A stretch of DNA of 33,255 nucleotides. Origin: Acidobacteriaceae bacterium (GTDB lineage Bacteria; Acidobacteriota; Terriglobia; Terriglobales; Acidobacteriaceae). The position numbers and the translations under genes are program-made. The notes beneath the pieces were generated by a model. The model searched no databases. It worked only from the letters and a program-made list of their open reading frames with translations, and was not told where the DNA came from. The stretch is taken from contig PMAT01000052.1 of the NCBI GenBank assembly GCA_003152695.1, positions 1 through 33,255 of the forward strand, written 5' to 3'. The stretch's first letter is position 1; each line of letters starts with the position of its first letter. Shown piece after piece: positions 1 to 7,492 of the stretch.

Positions 1-487
1 CTGATTCTCTTCGACTTTTAACCGGACAGCAGTGTCCAGGGATAATGAGACTTTCTCCGGTTTTTGTTCGCTCCATGCGCCTTGCTCCGTAGCGGGGATG
101 GGGGCGTGGGGCAAGGGGGCCAGCGTTTGAGGCGCCGATTGCCCCACCCCAGTTCTGTCAAAGCTTGCAGTTGACTGCGCTGCAAACTGCAATGCCACAC
201 TCGGAGCTAGGGTTAGGACTGTCGCAGCGGAAAATCCAAAAGCTAATCTCGAAATCCAGGATCACAGACTTACGCAACGGTGGCCAGCACAGCTATGTAT
301 CGGCCCGGCGACTGTTCTGGGTGATTCGCGAGTTGCAATCCGTCGCCGATGGAGCATCAACACACGCTCGTCGTCAAGAATGAGGATTTCGTCATAGCCG
401 TCGCGGAGGCCAACGTTTCCTAGCCTTCGGCGCGGATCAAGTGTGATATTGATTCCATGACAATGTCGGCTCCCACGCCCGGGTAGA

Positions 488-512
488 GTTGGTGGTGCTG
501 AACCCAACCAAC
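488..512 (+). other. Hairpin upstream of a short led ORF
   Basis: GTTGGT (488-493) followed by GGT (494-496) pairs with ACC (502-504) and ACCAAC (507-512), giving a nine-pair stem with a two-base bulge and a five-base loop. It ends 11 bases before the AAAGGAG ribosome site of the 12-codon ORF at 538. It could belong to a structured leader RNA or to the non-coding left end of an IS110-type element. The pairing is read directly; any function is a guess. Confidence 0.35.
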
Positions 513-537
513 AGGCTCGGGAGAAAGGAGCCGAACA

Positions 538-576
538 ATGTTCATTATAGGAGTAGATTTATCGCAGCGTGACTGA
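538..576 (+). pseudogene. 12-codon ORF with strong RBS; possible IS110-like transposase start remnant or leader peptide
   Basis: ATG at 538 is preceded by AAAGGAG (524-530) at an ideal seven-base spacing, yet the frame reads only MFIIGVDLSQRD before TGA. A good ribosome site on so short a frame suggests either a leader peptide or a gene broken just after its start. The M-x-I-G-V-D-x-S pattern resembles the first residues of IS110-family recombinases, where the Asp belongs to the RuvC-like site; IS110 elements also carry a structured non-coding RNA just upstream of the gene. Twelve residues are far too few to prove this, and nothing downstream matches a transposase. Confidence 0.22.
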
Positions 577-702
577 CCTAAGACCCGTTACAAAGAGATC
601 CGAAGAAACATCTGTGGGCGGGTACCAAAAATAAGGGTGGTTAACGAGGAAGGGGCTTGTTTCGTGCCTTCGTAACGACCCATCGCTTGGGAGATGCCGA
701 CC

Positions 703-2190
703 ATGCCAATTTGGCCTCGATATCCTACATTGTATGAGATCAATACGTGGGTCTGGCTATCCGACCTTAGCCAGAAATACGGAAACTTCCTGGATTTGAG
801 TTCCGTACCCTCAGCCGAATGGAATGCCATCGCTAAGAATGGCTTCGATGGGGTGTGGCTGATGGGGATTTGGGAACGAAGTCCTGCTGGCATCGCCATC
901 ACAAATCGAAACATCACTCTGCTTAATGATTTCCGAAGGGCTCTGCCTGACTTTAGTTTGGAAGACAACGTTGGATCTCCGTATTGCGTGCGACGTTATG
1001 TCGCTGACAAACATTTCGCAGGCCCTGAGGGCCTCGCCATCGCCCGTAAGGAACTCGCCAAGCGGGGCATGAAACTGATCCTCGATTTCGTGCCGAACCA
1101 CGTAGCACCAGATCACCCGTGGGTCACCGAACATCCGGAGTACTTCATTCGAGGGAACGCCGACGACGCCAGGAACGACCCAGCAGCCTACCTTGAGGTG
1201 GGAGGAACCATATGTGCTTGCGGACGTGATCCTTACTTCCCGGCTTGGTCGGATGTACTGCAACTGAATGCTTTTCAGCCGGGACTTCGGCAGGCAGCAA
1301 GGGAAGAGGTTTTCAGTATCGCGAGCCAGTGCGATGGCATCCGCTGTGACATGGCGATGCTTTTTCTAAATCAGATCTTCGAACGTACCTGGGGCAGCCA
1401 TGCGGGTCCGCTGCCAGCAACGGAGTATTGGATTGAGGTAATCTCAGCCATCAGGAAAAAGCATCCGGAGTTCCTCTTCATTGCCGAAGCTTACTGGGAT
1501 ATGGAGTGGGAGTTACAACAGAAGGGGTTCGACTTTTGTTACGACAAGAGGCTTTATGATCGCCTGGAGCATGACGATGCAGAGAGTGTTCGGCTTCATC
1601 TCTGTGCTGATCTTGCTTACCAGGAGAAGCTCCTTCGCTTCCTCGAGAACCACGATGAGCCTCGGGCCGCGGCGACCCTTTCGCCGGCAAAGGAGCAGGC
1701 CGCCGCAGTTACAATATCCACTCTTCCGGGGGCAAGGCTCTTCCATGAAGGACAATTTGCGGGCCGAAAGGTAAGGCTGCCTGTCTTTCTGGGTAGACGT
1801 CCCGCAGAGCCCGCCGATGAAGCATTGCAGGCTTTCTATGACAAGCTCCTGGCAGCGATGAATGCCCCAGTATTTCGCGATGGTGAATGGAAGCTGTGCG
1901 AGCGTGGCGGATGGCCCGACAATCCAAGCTTTCAAAACCTGATCGCCTGGATCTGGCTCAAAGACAATGATCGACGACTTATTGTGGTTAACCTCAGCGA
2001 CAGTGCTGTTCAAGCACGAGTGCAGTTGCCGTGGGGCGAGGTGCGAGGGGAGACTTGGCGCCTGACTGACGCTCTGTCGAATGCCAGCTATACCTGCGAC
2101 GGAGATGAGCTGGCGGCTGCAGGATTGTATGTCGAACTAAGACCTTGGAGTTGTCACTTTTTCCAGTGTCGTCGCGCCGGCGAGGCATGA
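703..2190 (+). CDS. Alpha-amylase family (GH13) glycoside hydrolase, cytoplasmic
   Basis: Probable GH13 enzyme of 495 residues acting on alpha-glucans or related glucosides; the exact substrate cannot be read. The conserved regions are present in order: I, DFVPNH near residue 128; II, GIRCD with the likely nucleophile Asp216; III, FIAEAYW with the acid/base Glu262; IV, ENHDE with the His317-Asp318 pair. A C-terminal beta domain follows from about 400. No signal peptide is visible, so it probably acts on internal glucan or imported oligosaccharide. Start: GGGAG at 689-693 lies nine bases before ATG 703, whereas ATG 694 directly abuts that motif; 694 remains an alternative adding three residues. 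It lies upstream of zwf on the same strand, separated by 261 bases holding a promoter-like sequence, so it is probably a separate unit. Family is confident, substrate is not. Confidence 0.88.
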   Translation: MPIWPRYPTLYEINTWVWLSDLSQKYGNFLDLSSVPSAEWNAIAKNGFDGVWLMGIWERSPAGIAITNRNITLLNDFRRALPDFSLEDNVGSPYCVRRYVADKHFAGPEGLAIARKELAKRGMKLILDFVPNHVAPDHPWVTEHPEYFIRGNADDARNDPAAYLEVGGTICACGRDPYFPAWSDVLQLNAFQPGLRQAAREEVFSIASQCDGIRCDMAMLFLNQIFERTWGSHAGPLPATEYWIEVISAIRKKHPEFLFIAEAYWDMEWELQQKGFDFCYDKRLYDRLEHDDAESVRLHLCADLAYQEKLLRFLENHDEPRAAATLSPAKEQAAAVTISTLPGARLFHEGQFAGRKVRLPVFLGRRPAEPADEALQAFYDKLLAAMNAPVFRDGEWKLCERGGWPDNPSFQNLIAWIWLKDNDRRLIVVNLSDSAVQARVQLPWGEVRGETWRLTDALSNASYTCDGDELAAAGLYVELRPWSCHFFQCRRAGEA

Positions 2191-2274
2191 CGTTTCGTCT
2201 TTCACGAGTCAAGTCTTAGAGGAATCGGTTGGACTGTTCAACGCTCCATGCTTCGCGCGATCAATAAGAACTGC

Positions 2275-2302
2275 TTGACTTTGGCCCTATTACAGTCATA
2301 AT
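2275..2302 (+). promoter_or_regulatory. Sigma-70-like promoter ahead of zwf
   Basis: TTGACT (2275-2280) and CATAAT (2297-2302) are separated by 16 bases, each matching five of six consensus positions. Transcription would begin near 2309 and give a leader of about 140 bases before zwf. Read from sequence only. Confidence 0.45.
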
Positions 2303-2451
2303 GGCGGCTCATAAATCCACTATGCTGCCCAGTCAGATCTGTTCTTTCTGCTGCGGGACGATCGCATCGCGGCAACGTAGATCTGTAAAGACGGCTTCGA
2401 GTGCGGTGCAGGCCGGAGTTTCCGCTTCAGGGGAGAGGATAAGAAAAATCA

Positions 2452-4032
2452 ATGACTAGCTCCTATCTGTCAGACACGATGGAACAAACCGCGGGAGGGC
2501 CGGGCGACCCTTGTGTCATGGTCATCTTCGGTGCGGGGGGCGACCTTACCCGGCGCAAGCTGATTCCTGCCCTCTACAACCTCGCAACTGACAATTTGTT
2601 ATCGCGCGAGTTCGCAGTTGTGGGATTGGCCCGCGAGCCGATGAGCACGGAGCAGTTCCGCGATAAATTTCGGGAAGACATCAAGCAATTTGCTACTGGC
2701 GCATTGTCAGACGACTTGACGGAGTGGTTTATCCGGAGGCTCTATTACCTGTCAGGAGAGTTTGGCGATGCCAATTCGTACATCAAGTTGCGGGAGACTT
2801 TGCAGCAGGCGGACAAAGAACATGGCACCCGCGGAAACTATTTCTATTACCTCGCCACCGCTCCTGTATTCTTCGGCCCTATCGCACAGCAATTAGGGAC
2901 TGCCAATCTCCTTTCGGAGGAAGACAAGCAATGGCGCCGTGTCGTCGTGGAAAAACCGTTCGGTCGCGATCTTGAGTCGGCATCCACTCTGAACTCCCAG
3001 CTTCTGCAAGTCATGAATGAAAGCCAGATCTATCGGATCGATCACTATTTGGGCAAGGAAACGGTTCAGAACATCATGGCTTTTCGCTTTGCCAATGGCA
3101 TTTTCGAACCGGTTTGGAACCGGCGCTATATCGATCACGTGCAAATTACCGTGGGCGAAACCGTAGGGGTGGAGAACCGCGGTGGCTACTACGACCAGTC
3201 CGGCACATTGCGGGATATGGTACCCAACCACATCTTCCAGCTGATTTCTCTGACTGCCATGGAGCCACCCATCTCTTTTCAGGCGGACGCGGTGCGCGAC
3301 GAGCAAGCCAAGATTCTTCGTGCCATTCAGCCGCTTACCTCGGAAGACGTGCTCAGCCGTGCCGTTCGCGGACAATATGGAGAGAGCCACGGGCAAGGAC
3401 AGGCGATGCCAGGCTATCGCTCAGAGTCCAGTGTGGCGCCGGATTCCGCCACCGAAACTTTCGTGGCAATGAAGGTCCAGATCGATAATTGGCGCTGGGC
3501 CGATGTGCCTTTTTACCTGCGCACAGGCAAGAGATTGCCACAGCGCCATACGGAGATTGCCATTCAATTTCGGCGGGCCCCTTTCGTTTTGTTTCGCGAC
3601 ACGGCAGTGGAGCGCCTCACGCCTAACGTTCTGGTGTTGAATATTCAACCCGAAGAGGGTATTTCCTTGAGTTTCGGGGCGAAAATGCCAGGGCCGGTCA
3701 TGCGGCTGGGCAATGTCGACATGCGCTTCGCGTATTCAGACTATTTTGGAGGCGGTGCTGCCACGGGCTACGAGAGGCTGTTGCACGATTGCATGATCGG
3801 AGACGCCACGTTGTTTCAACGGGCGGACATGGTCGAGGCCGGCTGGAGCGTCGTGACTCCGATTCTGGATGTATGGAAGGCACTCCGACCCCGCAATTTC
3901 CCAAACTATCCTGCAGGCACCTGGGGACCCAAAGAGGCGGATGAGTTGCTCGGACGAGACGGCCGGAAATGGCGGGTTAATAGCCAAGAGCCTATTAAGG
4001 CGAAGCTGTTGGCCGACGTGGCGGGCGCTTGA
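2452..4032 (+). CDS. zwf: Glucose-6-phosphate 1-dehydrogenase
   Basis: Oxidises glucose 6-phosphate to 6-phosphogluconolactone with NADP+ (or NAD+), the first step of the oxidative pentose-phosphate and Entner-Doudoroff routes, in the cytoplasm. The 526-residue protein has the nucleotide-binding motif [10 protein letters not shown] at 27-36, EKPFG at 167-171 and the active-site signature RIDHYLGKE at 195-203, whose His is the catalytic base. Length fits the family, with a slightly long N-terminus. GGGGAGAGG lies about 13 bases before the ATG; ATG 2479 is a possible shorter start. The partner 6-phosphogluconate dehydrogenase is at 22996, on the other side of the cytochrome locus; no 6-phosphogluconolactonase was seen in the window. 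Confidence 0.97.
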   Translation: MTSSYLSDTMEQTAGGPGDPCVMVIFGAGGDLTRRKLIPALYNLATDNLLSREFAVVGLAREPMSTEQFRDKFREDIKQFATGALSDDLTEWFIRRLYYLSGEFGDANSYIKLRETLQQADKEHGTRGNYFYYLATAPVFFGPIAQQLGTANLLSEEDKQWRRVVVEKPFGRDLESASTLNSQLLQVMNESQIYRIDHYLGKETVQNIMAFRFANGIFEPVWNRRYIDHVQITVGETVGVENRGGYYDQSGTLRDMVPNHIFQLISLTAMEPPISFQADAVRDEQAKILRAIQPLTSEDVLSRAVRGQYGESHGQGQAMPGYRSESSVAPDSATETFVAMKVQIDNWRWADVPFYLRTGKRLPQRHTEIAIQFRRAPFVLFRDTAVERLTPNVLVLNIQPEEGISLSFGAKMPGPVMRLGNVDMRFAYSDYFGGGAATGYERLLHDCMIGDATLFQRADMVEAGWSVVTPILDVWKALRPRNFPNYPAGTWGPKEADELLGRDGRKWRVNSQEPIKAKLLADVAGA

Positions 4033-4171
4033 GGCGACGGGAAGATCCAGGGTCGCTGCACCTGCAGGAATCACTTCTTTCATGAACCGCACCATCCCGC
4101 AGCACTGAGGTCATGACGGGATCGAAGCGAACGGTAGCCTTCTCCACAACTGGACGAAACCAAGGGGCATC

Positions 4172-5002
4172 ATGGGGGACAACTTTGCTTTGCGATTGAA
4201 GTTCTGGGGTGTTCGGGGAACGATACCCACTCCCGCGCCGAGCCACATGGGTTATGGAGGGAATACCACTTGCCTGGAGGTGCGGTCCAGCGACGGGGTC
4301 ATTATGATCGACGCGGGAACAGGGGCCCGACAATTTGGAACGCATCTGCAAAACGAATTCAACGGCGCCAATCTGAACTTGCACGTTCTGATGACACATT
4401 TTCACTGGGACCACATTCAGGGGCTGCCTCATTTTGCTCCACTGTTCTCACCTGGGAACAAAATCATCTTCCACTCTTCCCGTCCTCCGGAACAGATAAG
4501 GGGAATTCTCGAAGGACAGATGTCCGATCCCTACTATCCGATCAGTTTGAACTACCTTCCCGCTCAAAGGGACTTTGTAGATATCTGCAGCAACCCATTC
4601 CGGCAGTTTGGAATTGCCGCGCATCCTTTTCCTCTTCATCACCCCCAGAGTGCGACGGGATACCGCCTTGAATCAAAAGGCAAAGTAATTACGCACGCCA
4701 GTGATCTTGAGCACGGGCACGATAAGCTTGACAAGACCTTGCGGGAATTTGCCCAGGACGCCGATGTGCTGATCTACGACGCACAGTACACGCCAAACGA
4801 GTATTCCTCGTGGAAGGGACGAGGCCACAGTACTTGGCTACAGGCTACTCGCGTAGCCCGCGACAGCAACGTTGGCCGACTCATTTTATTTCATCACGAT
4901 CCCAACCATGACGATGAGTGCATGACCGCAATCCTGGGGGAAGCGCGACGTCATTTCGAGAATACGGATGTGGCTACGGAAGGATCGGAGATCGCACTCT
5001 AG
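4172..5002 (+). CDS. Metallo-beta-lactamase-fold hydrolase (superfamily III type)
   Basis: A 276-residue soluble metal-dependent hydrolase. The opening FWGVRGTIPTP near residue 11 and GGNTTC near 29 are typical of a branch related to PhnP and RNase Z. Metal ligands are visible: THFHWDH at 75-81 (HxHxDH), His157 in LHHP, Asp178 in HASDLEH and His241-His242 in LFHHDP. Such enzymes often cleave phosphodiesters, but the substrate cannot be deduced here. AAGGGG sits four bases before the ATG. It follows zwf by 139 bases on the same strand and may share its transcript. No signal peptide is present. An imperfect hairpin begins about ten bases after the stop (5013-5041) without a T tract. Confidence 0.85.
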   Translation: MGDNFALRLKFWGVRGTIPTPAPSHMGYGGNTTCLEVRSSDGVIMIDAGTGARQFGTHLQNEFNGANLNLHVLMTHFHWDHIQGLPHFAPLFSPGNKIIFHSSRPPEQIRGILEGQMSDPYYPISLNYLPAQRDFVDICSNPFRQFGIAAHPFPLHHPQSATGYRLESKGKVITHASDLEHGHDKLDKTLREFAQDADVLIYDAQYTPNEYSSWKGRGHSTWLQATRVARDSNVGRLILFHHDPNHDDECMTAILGEARRHFENTDVATEGSEIAL

Positions 5003-5313
5003 CACAAGCCAGGTCCGAACGTACTTCGGCGGTTCGAGGACAACTTGACGTCCGGGATCTGCGGCATCCTCAGGCAGGGCCACCCGCGGCGGGAAGAAAC
5101 CTGTGCAATGATTTTTTTGTTTTGATTTGCTCGCGATGGTGAGAAGATCGGGGACGCTGTTGTCACACCACATTTGGACGAAGAGATTGACTGGCGGTTT
5201 GGGCCGAGCATCTGGATTTCGGCTGCAGGTTTTGCTGGCTGCCTGACTTAGCGCTGATATCTCAAAGGGACCCACGCCACATTCGTAAAGAAGCGTGGTG
5301 CAAAGGACAAGCC
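5003..5313. other. Intergenic region before the cytochrome locus
   Basis: This 311-base gap separates the sugar genes from the electron-transfer locus. It contains an imperfect inverted repeat, GTCCGAAC (5013-5020) against GTTCGAGGAC (5032-5041), and a T-rich run near 5111-5125 with no stable stem directly before it. TTGACT at 5188 could be a -35 element but no good -10 follows. I see no gene here. Confidence 0.5.
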
Positions 5314-7464
5314 GTGGTCCGACGCAATTTCTGCCGAGTGCATGCGTGGCGTTGTCCTGTCCTACTGGTAGTTTGCGTGTTTGCCCTTCGGGGCCCGGGT
5401 ATCGGACAGGAAACTCGCATTCCCCGGCAGCAGCCTCGAAATGCAGCGCTGCTGGGGACGGTCCACGACCAGGACGGGCGTCCAGTTCCCGGCGTCACGG
5501 TGCGTGCTGTCCATCGCGCTACCAGCAAGCTCTACACCACTACGTCCGACGCCGAAGGAATATTTCGCCTGTCGGACCTTCCTGCCGGGGAGTATGAACT
5601 CTCAGTTCAAGTTGAGGGAGTCGAGTCCACACCGGCAAGGCTGGCATTGTCCGCTGGGCAGATACAGTCAAGGGACATCCGTGTCGAAACCACACTCAGT
5701 CCAACACCCTTGAACGGCCCGAGCGGTTTGCCTGGTGCGGCGCGCTCTCTGCCGGTAACGGACGTTTCCTCAGGCAGTGTTTATCCGGGGATGCGCAGCC
5801 CGCAATCCGAATCGCCCTTGGCATTGCCGGAATTCGTTCCAACCCCTGCCGACAATTTCTCGCTGGAACCGTATCGCTGGACAGTTGCGATGCCCGCGTG
5901 GAAACGATACAAAACACCAGGCGACTATCCGTACGTTAAATCGCACTGGTACGACCCCTTCAACCGCAACCGCTGGAAGGGTGATTATCCAATTCTTGGT
6001 CAGCAGTGGTTCCTTAAGTTCACGGGCACGAGCTTCACGGATTTCGATCTGCGACGCTTGCCAACACCCAGCGGGCTAGGGTCCCAAAATCCGAACAGCC
6101 AGCAGTTTTTTGGCGGCGACCAGCAGACATCGGTGGGCCAAACCTTTCTCTTTTCCTTCAACCTTTTTCGTGGAGACACTTCATTCCGCCCGATTGATTT
6201 CCAGCTCCGCTTTACTCCTGCTGTCAATTTGAACTTCCTGCAGACGCAGGAACGCGGCATCGTCAACGTCAATGTTGAAGCGGGAACAAACCGATTCGAT
6301 GCGCATGTAGGTCTGCAAGAGGGGTTCTTTGAGTTAAAGCTGCACGACCTTAGTCCAAATTTCGACTTCGTGTCAGTCCGGGGAGGAATTCAGCAGTTCA
6401 CCAGCGACTTTCGCGGCTTCATATTTTCCGATGAAGAACCAGGAGTGCGCATCTTCGGCAATCTGCGTTCGAATCGCATCAACTACAACCTCGCTTATTT
6501 CTTCATGCTGGAGAAGGACACCAACAGCCATCTCAACACTTTCGCTGCCCGTGACCAGCAGGTAGAGGTCGCTAATGTTTATATCCAGGACTTCCTGACC
6601 AAGGGTTACACGACGGAGCTCTCCTTCCTTGCCAATCAGGACAACCCGTCCATTAAATTTGACACGAACGGATTTCTGGTCCGCCCCGCCCCCATTGGCA
6701 GCGTTGTCATCGCCAACGGAATACCGCAGCCGCACTCCATTCGCTCCTATTACCTGGGATGGACAGGCAACGGCCATATTAAGCGCTTGAACATGAGCAA
6801 CGCGTTTTACCAGGCGCTCGGCTATGATACCTTCAACACCATTGCCGGGCGCCGCGTGAACATCAACGGACAGCTGGCTGCATTGGAGTTGTCCATCGAT
6901 AAGGACTGGCTTCGTTTTCGGAGCTCAGTTTTCTATACCTCCGGCGACAGCTCAACCCGTATAGGTGCGTCGCGATCTGATACGGCGCGCGGATTCGATT
7001 CAATTCTTGACGACCAGCATTTCGCTGGAACCAGCTTCAGCTTTTGGGACCGCGAGAGCATTCCGCTCTCCAGTACAGGCGTGGCGCTGGTTACGCCTTC
7101 CAGTCTTATTCCCGACCTGCGTTCCAGTAAGTTCCAGGGCCAGTCGAATTTCGTAAATCCAGGGGTGCGTCTTTATAACGTGGGTGTAGACGCAGACCTG
7201 ACCCCCAAGTTGCGTGGCTTTGTAAATGCCAGTTACTTGCAGTTCGACCATACCCAGCCACTGCAGTTGGTGCTCTTTCAGCCGTCCATTAGCCGCAGTA
7301 TCGGGATGGATTTCGGGGCCGGCGTCAACTATCGCCCGCCTCTTTCGGAGAACATCGTGTTAACCACCGGCATTGACGCACTGGTTCCAGGTACGGGGTA
7401 CAAGGAAATTTACAACCCCCAAACGTTGTTGTCAGGGTTCGCCGGGCTGCGCTTCCAGTTCTAA
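5314..7464 (+). CDS. Outer-membrane beta-barrel protein with N-terminal carboxypeptidase-regulatory-like domain
   Basis: A 716-residue exported protein. A basic N-terminus and hydrophobic stretch (about 12-31) form a signal peptide. Residues 46-127 make a carboxypeptidase-regulatory-like (Cna-B type) beta-sandwich (LLGTVHDQDGRPVPGVTV ... LPAGEYELSV). From about 190 the sequence has alternating amphipathic strands with turn-rich loops, and the chain ends in RFQF, a C-terminal aromatic expected of barrel proteins inserted by BamA. The same N-terminal domain heads large TonB-dependent Oar-like receptors in Acidobacteriota, but this protein is much shorter and shows no obvious plug or TonB box. 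Start: GTG 5314 with AAAGGA six bases upstream. Only 28 bases separate it from the decaheme cytochrome gene, so the two are probably co-transcribed, suggesting the barrel hosts, anchors or exports that cytochrome. It lacks an MtrB-type N-terminal CXXC after the signal peptide. Confidence 0.75.
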   Translation: MVRRNFCRVHAWRCPVLLVVCVFALRGPGIGQETRIPRQQPRNAALLGTVHDQDGRPVPGVTVRAVHRATSKLYTTTSDAEGIFRLSDLPAGEYELSVQVEGVESTPARLALSAGQIQSRDIRVETTLSPTPLNGPSGLPGAARSLPVTDVSSGSVYPGMRSPQSESPLALPEFVPTPADNFSLEPYRWTVAMPAWKRYKTPGDYPYVKSHWYDPFNRNRWKGDYPILGQQWFLKFTGTSFTDFDLRRLPTPSGLGSQNPNSQQFFGGDQQTSVGQTFLFSFNLFRGDTSFRPIDFQLRFTPAVNLNFLQTQERGIVNVNVEAGTNRFDAHVGLQEGFFELKLHDLSPNFDFVSVRGGIQQFTSDFRGFIFSDEEPGVRIFGNLRSNRINYNLAYFFMLEKDTNSHLNTFAARDQQVEVANVYIQDFLTKGYTTELSFLANQDNPSIKFDTNGFLVRPAPIGSVVIANGIPQPHSIRSYYLGWTGNGHIKRLNMSNAFYQALGYDTFNTIAGRRVNINGQLAALELSIDKDWLRFRSSVFYTSGDSSTRIGASRSDTARGFDSILDDQHFAGTSFSFWDRESIPLSSTGVALVTPSSLIPDLRSSKFQGQSNFVNPGVRLYNVGVDADLTPKLRGFVNASYLQFDHTQPLQLVLFQPSISRSIGMDFGAGVNYRPPLSENIVLTTGIDALVPGTGYKEIYNPQTLLSGFAGLRFQF

Positions 7465-7492
7465 GGCCAGCCCGTTGTGGAGAAAGGACAGG

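Larger units (their letters stand above)
1..702. other. Left-edge region without a convincing gene
   Basis: About 700 bases precede the first clear gene. Open frames of 60-126 codons on both strands (for example 262-507 minus and 165-383 plus) have arginine-, serine- and proline-rich translations with no recognisable domain and no good ribosome site, so they are not called. The only structured part is 488-576: a hairpin, a strong Shine-Dalgarno and a 12-codon ORF, described separately. No tRNA, repeat array or clear promoter was seen. Confidence 0.5.

Noticed and set aside
262-507. 81-codon minus-strand frame near the left edge
   Set aside because: Arg/Pro-rich translation without a domain and no ribosome site; an LDDERVLM segment faintly recalls receiver domains but nothing else fits.
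588-968. 126-codon minus-strand frame overlapping the GH13 start
   Set aside because: It is antisense to a clearly conserved gene and has no recognisable features.
5102-5130. T-rich run as a terminator after the hydrolase gene
   Set aside because: The nearest GC-rich symmetry (CCCGCGGCGGG) cannot form a proper loop and is about 20 bases away.
7373-7492. Longer N-terminus for the decaheme-propeller protein
   Set aside because: It would overlap the barrel gene and bury the signal peptide 40 residues in; ATG 7493 has a Shine-Dalgarno.
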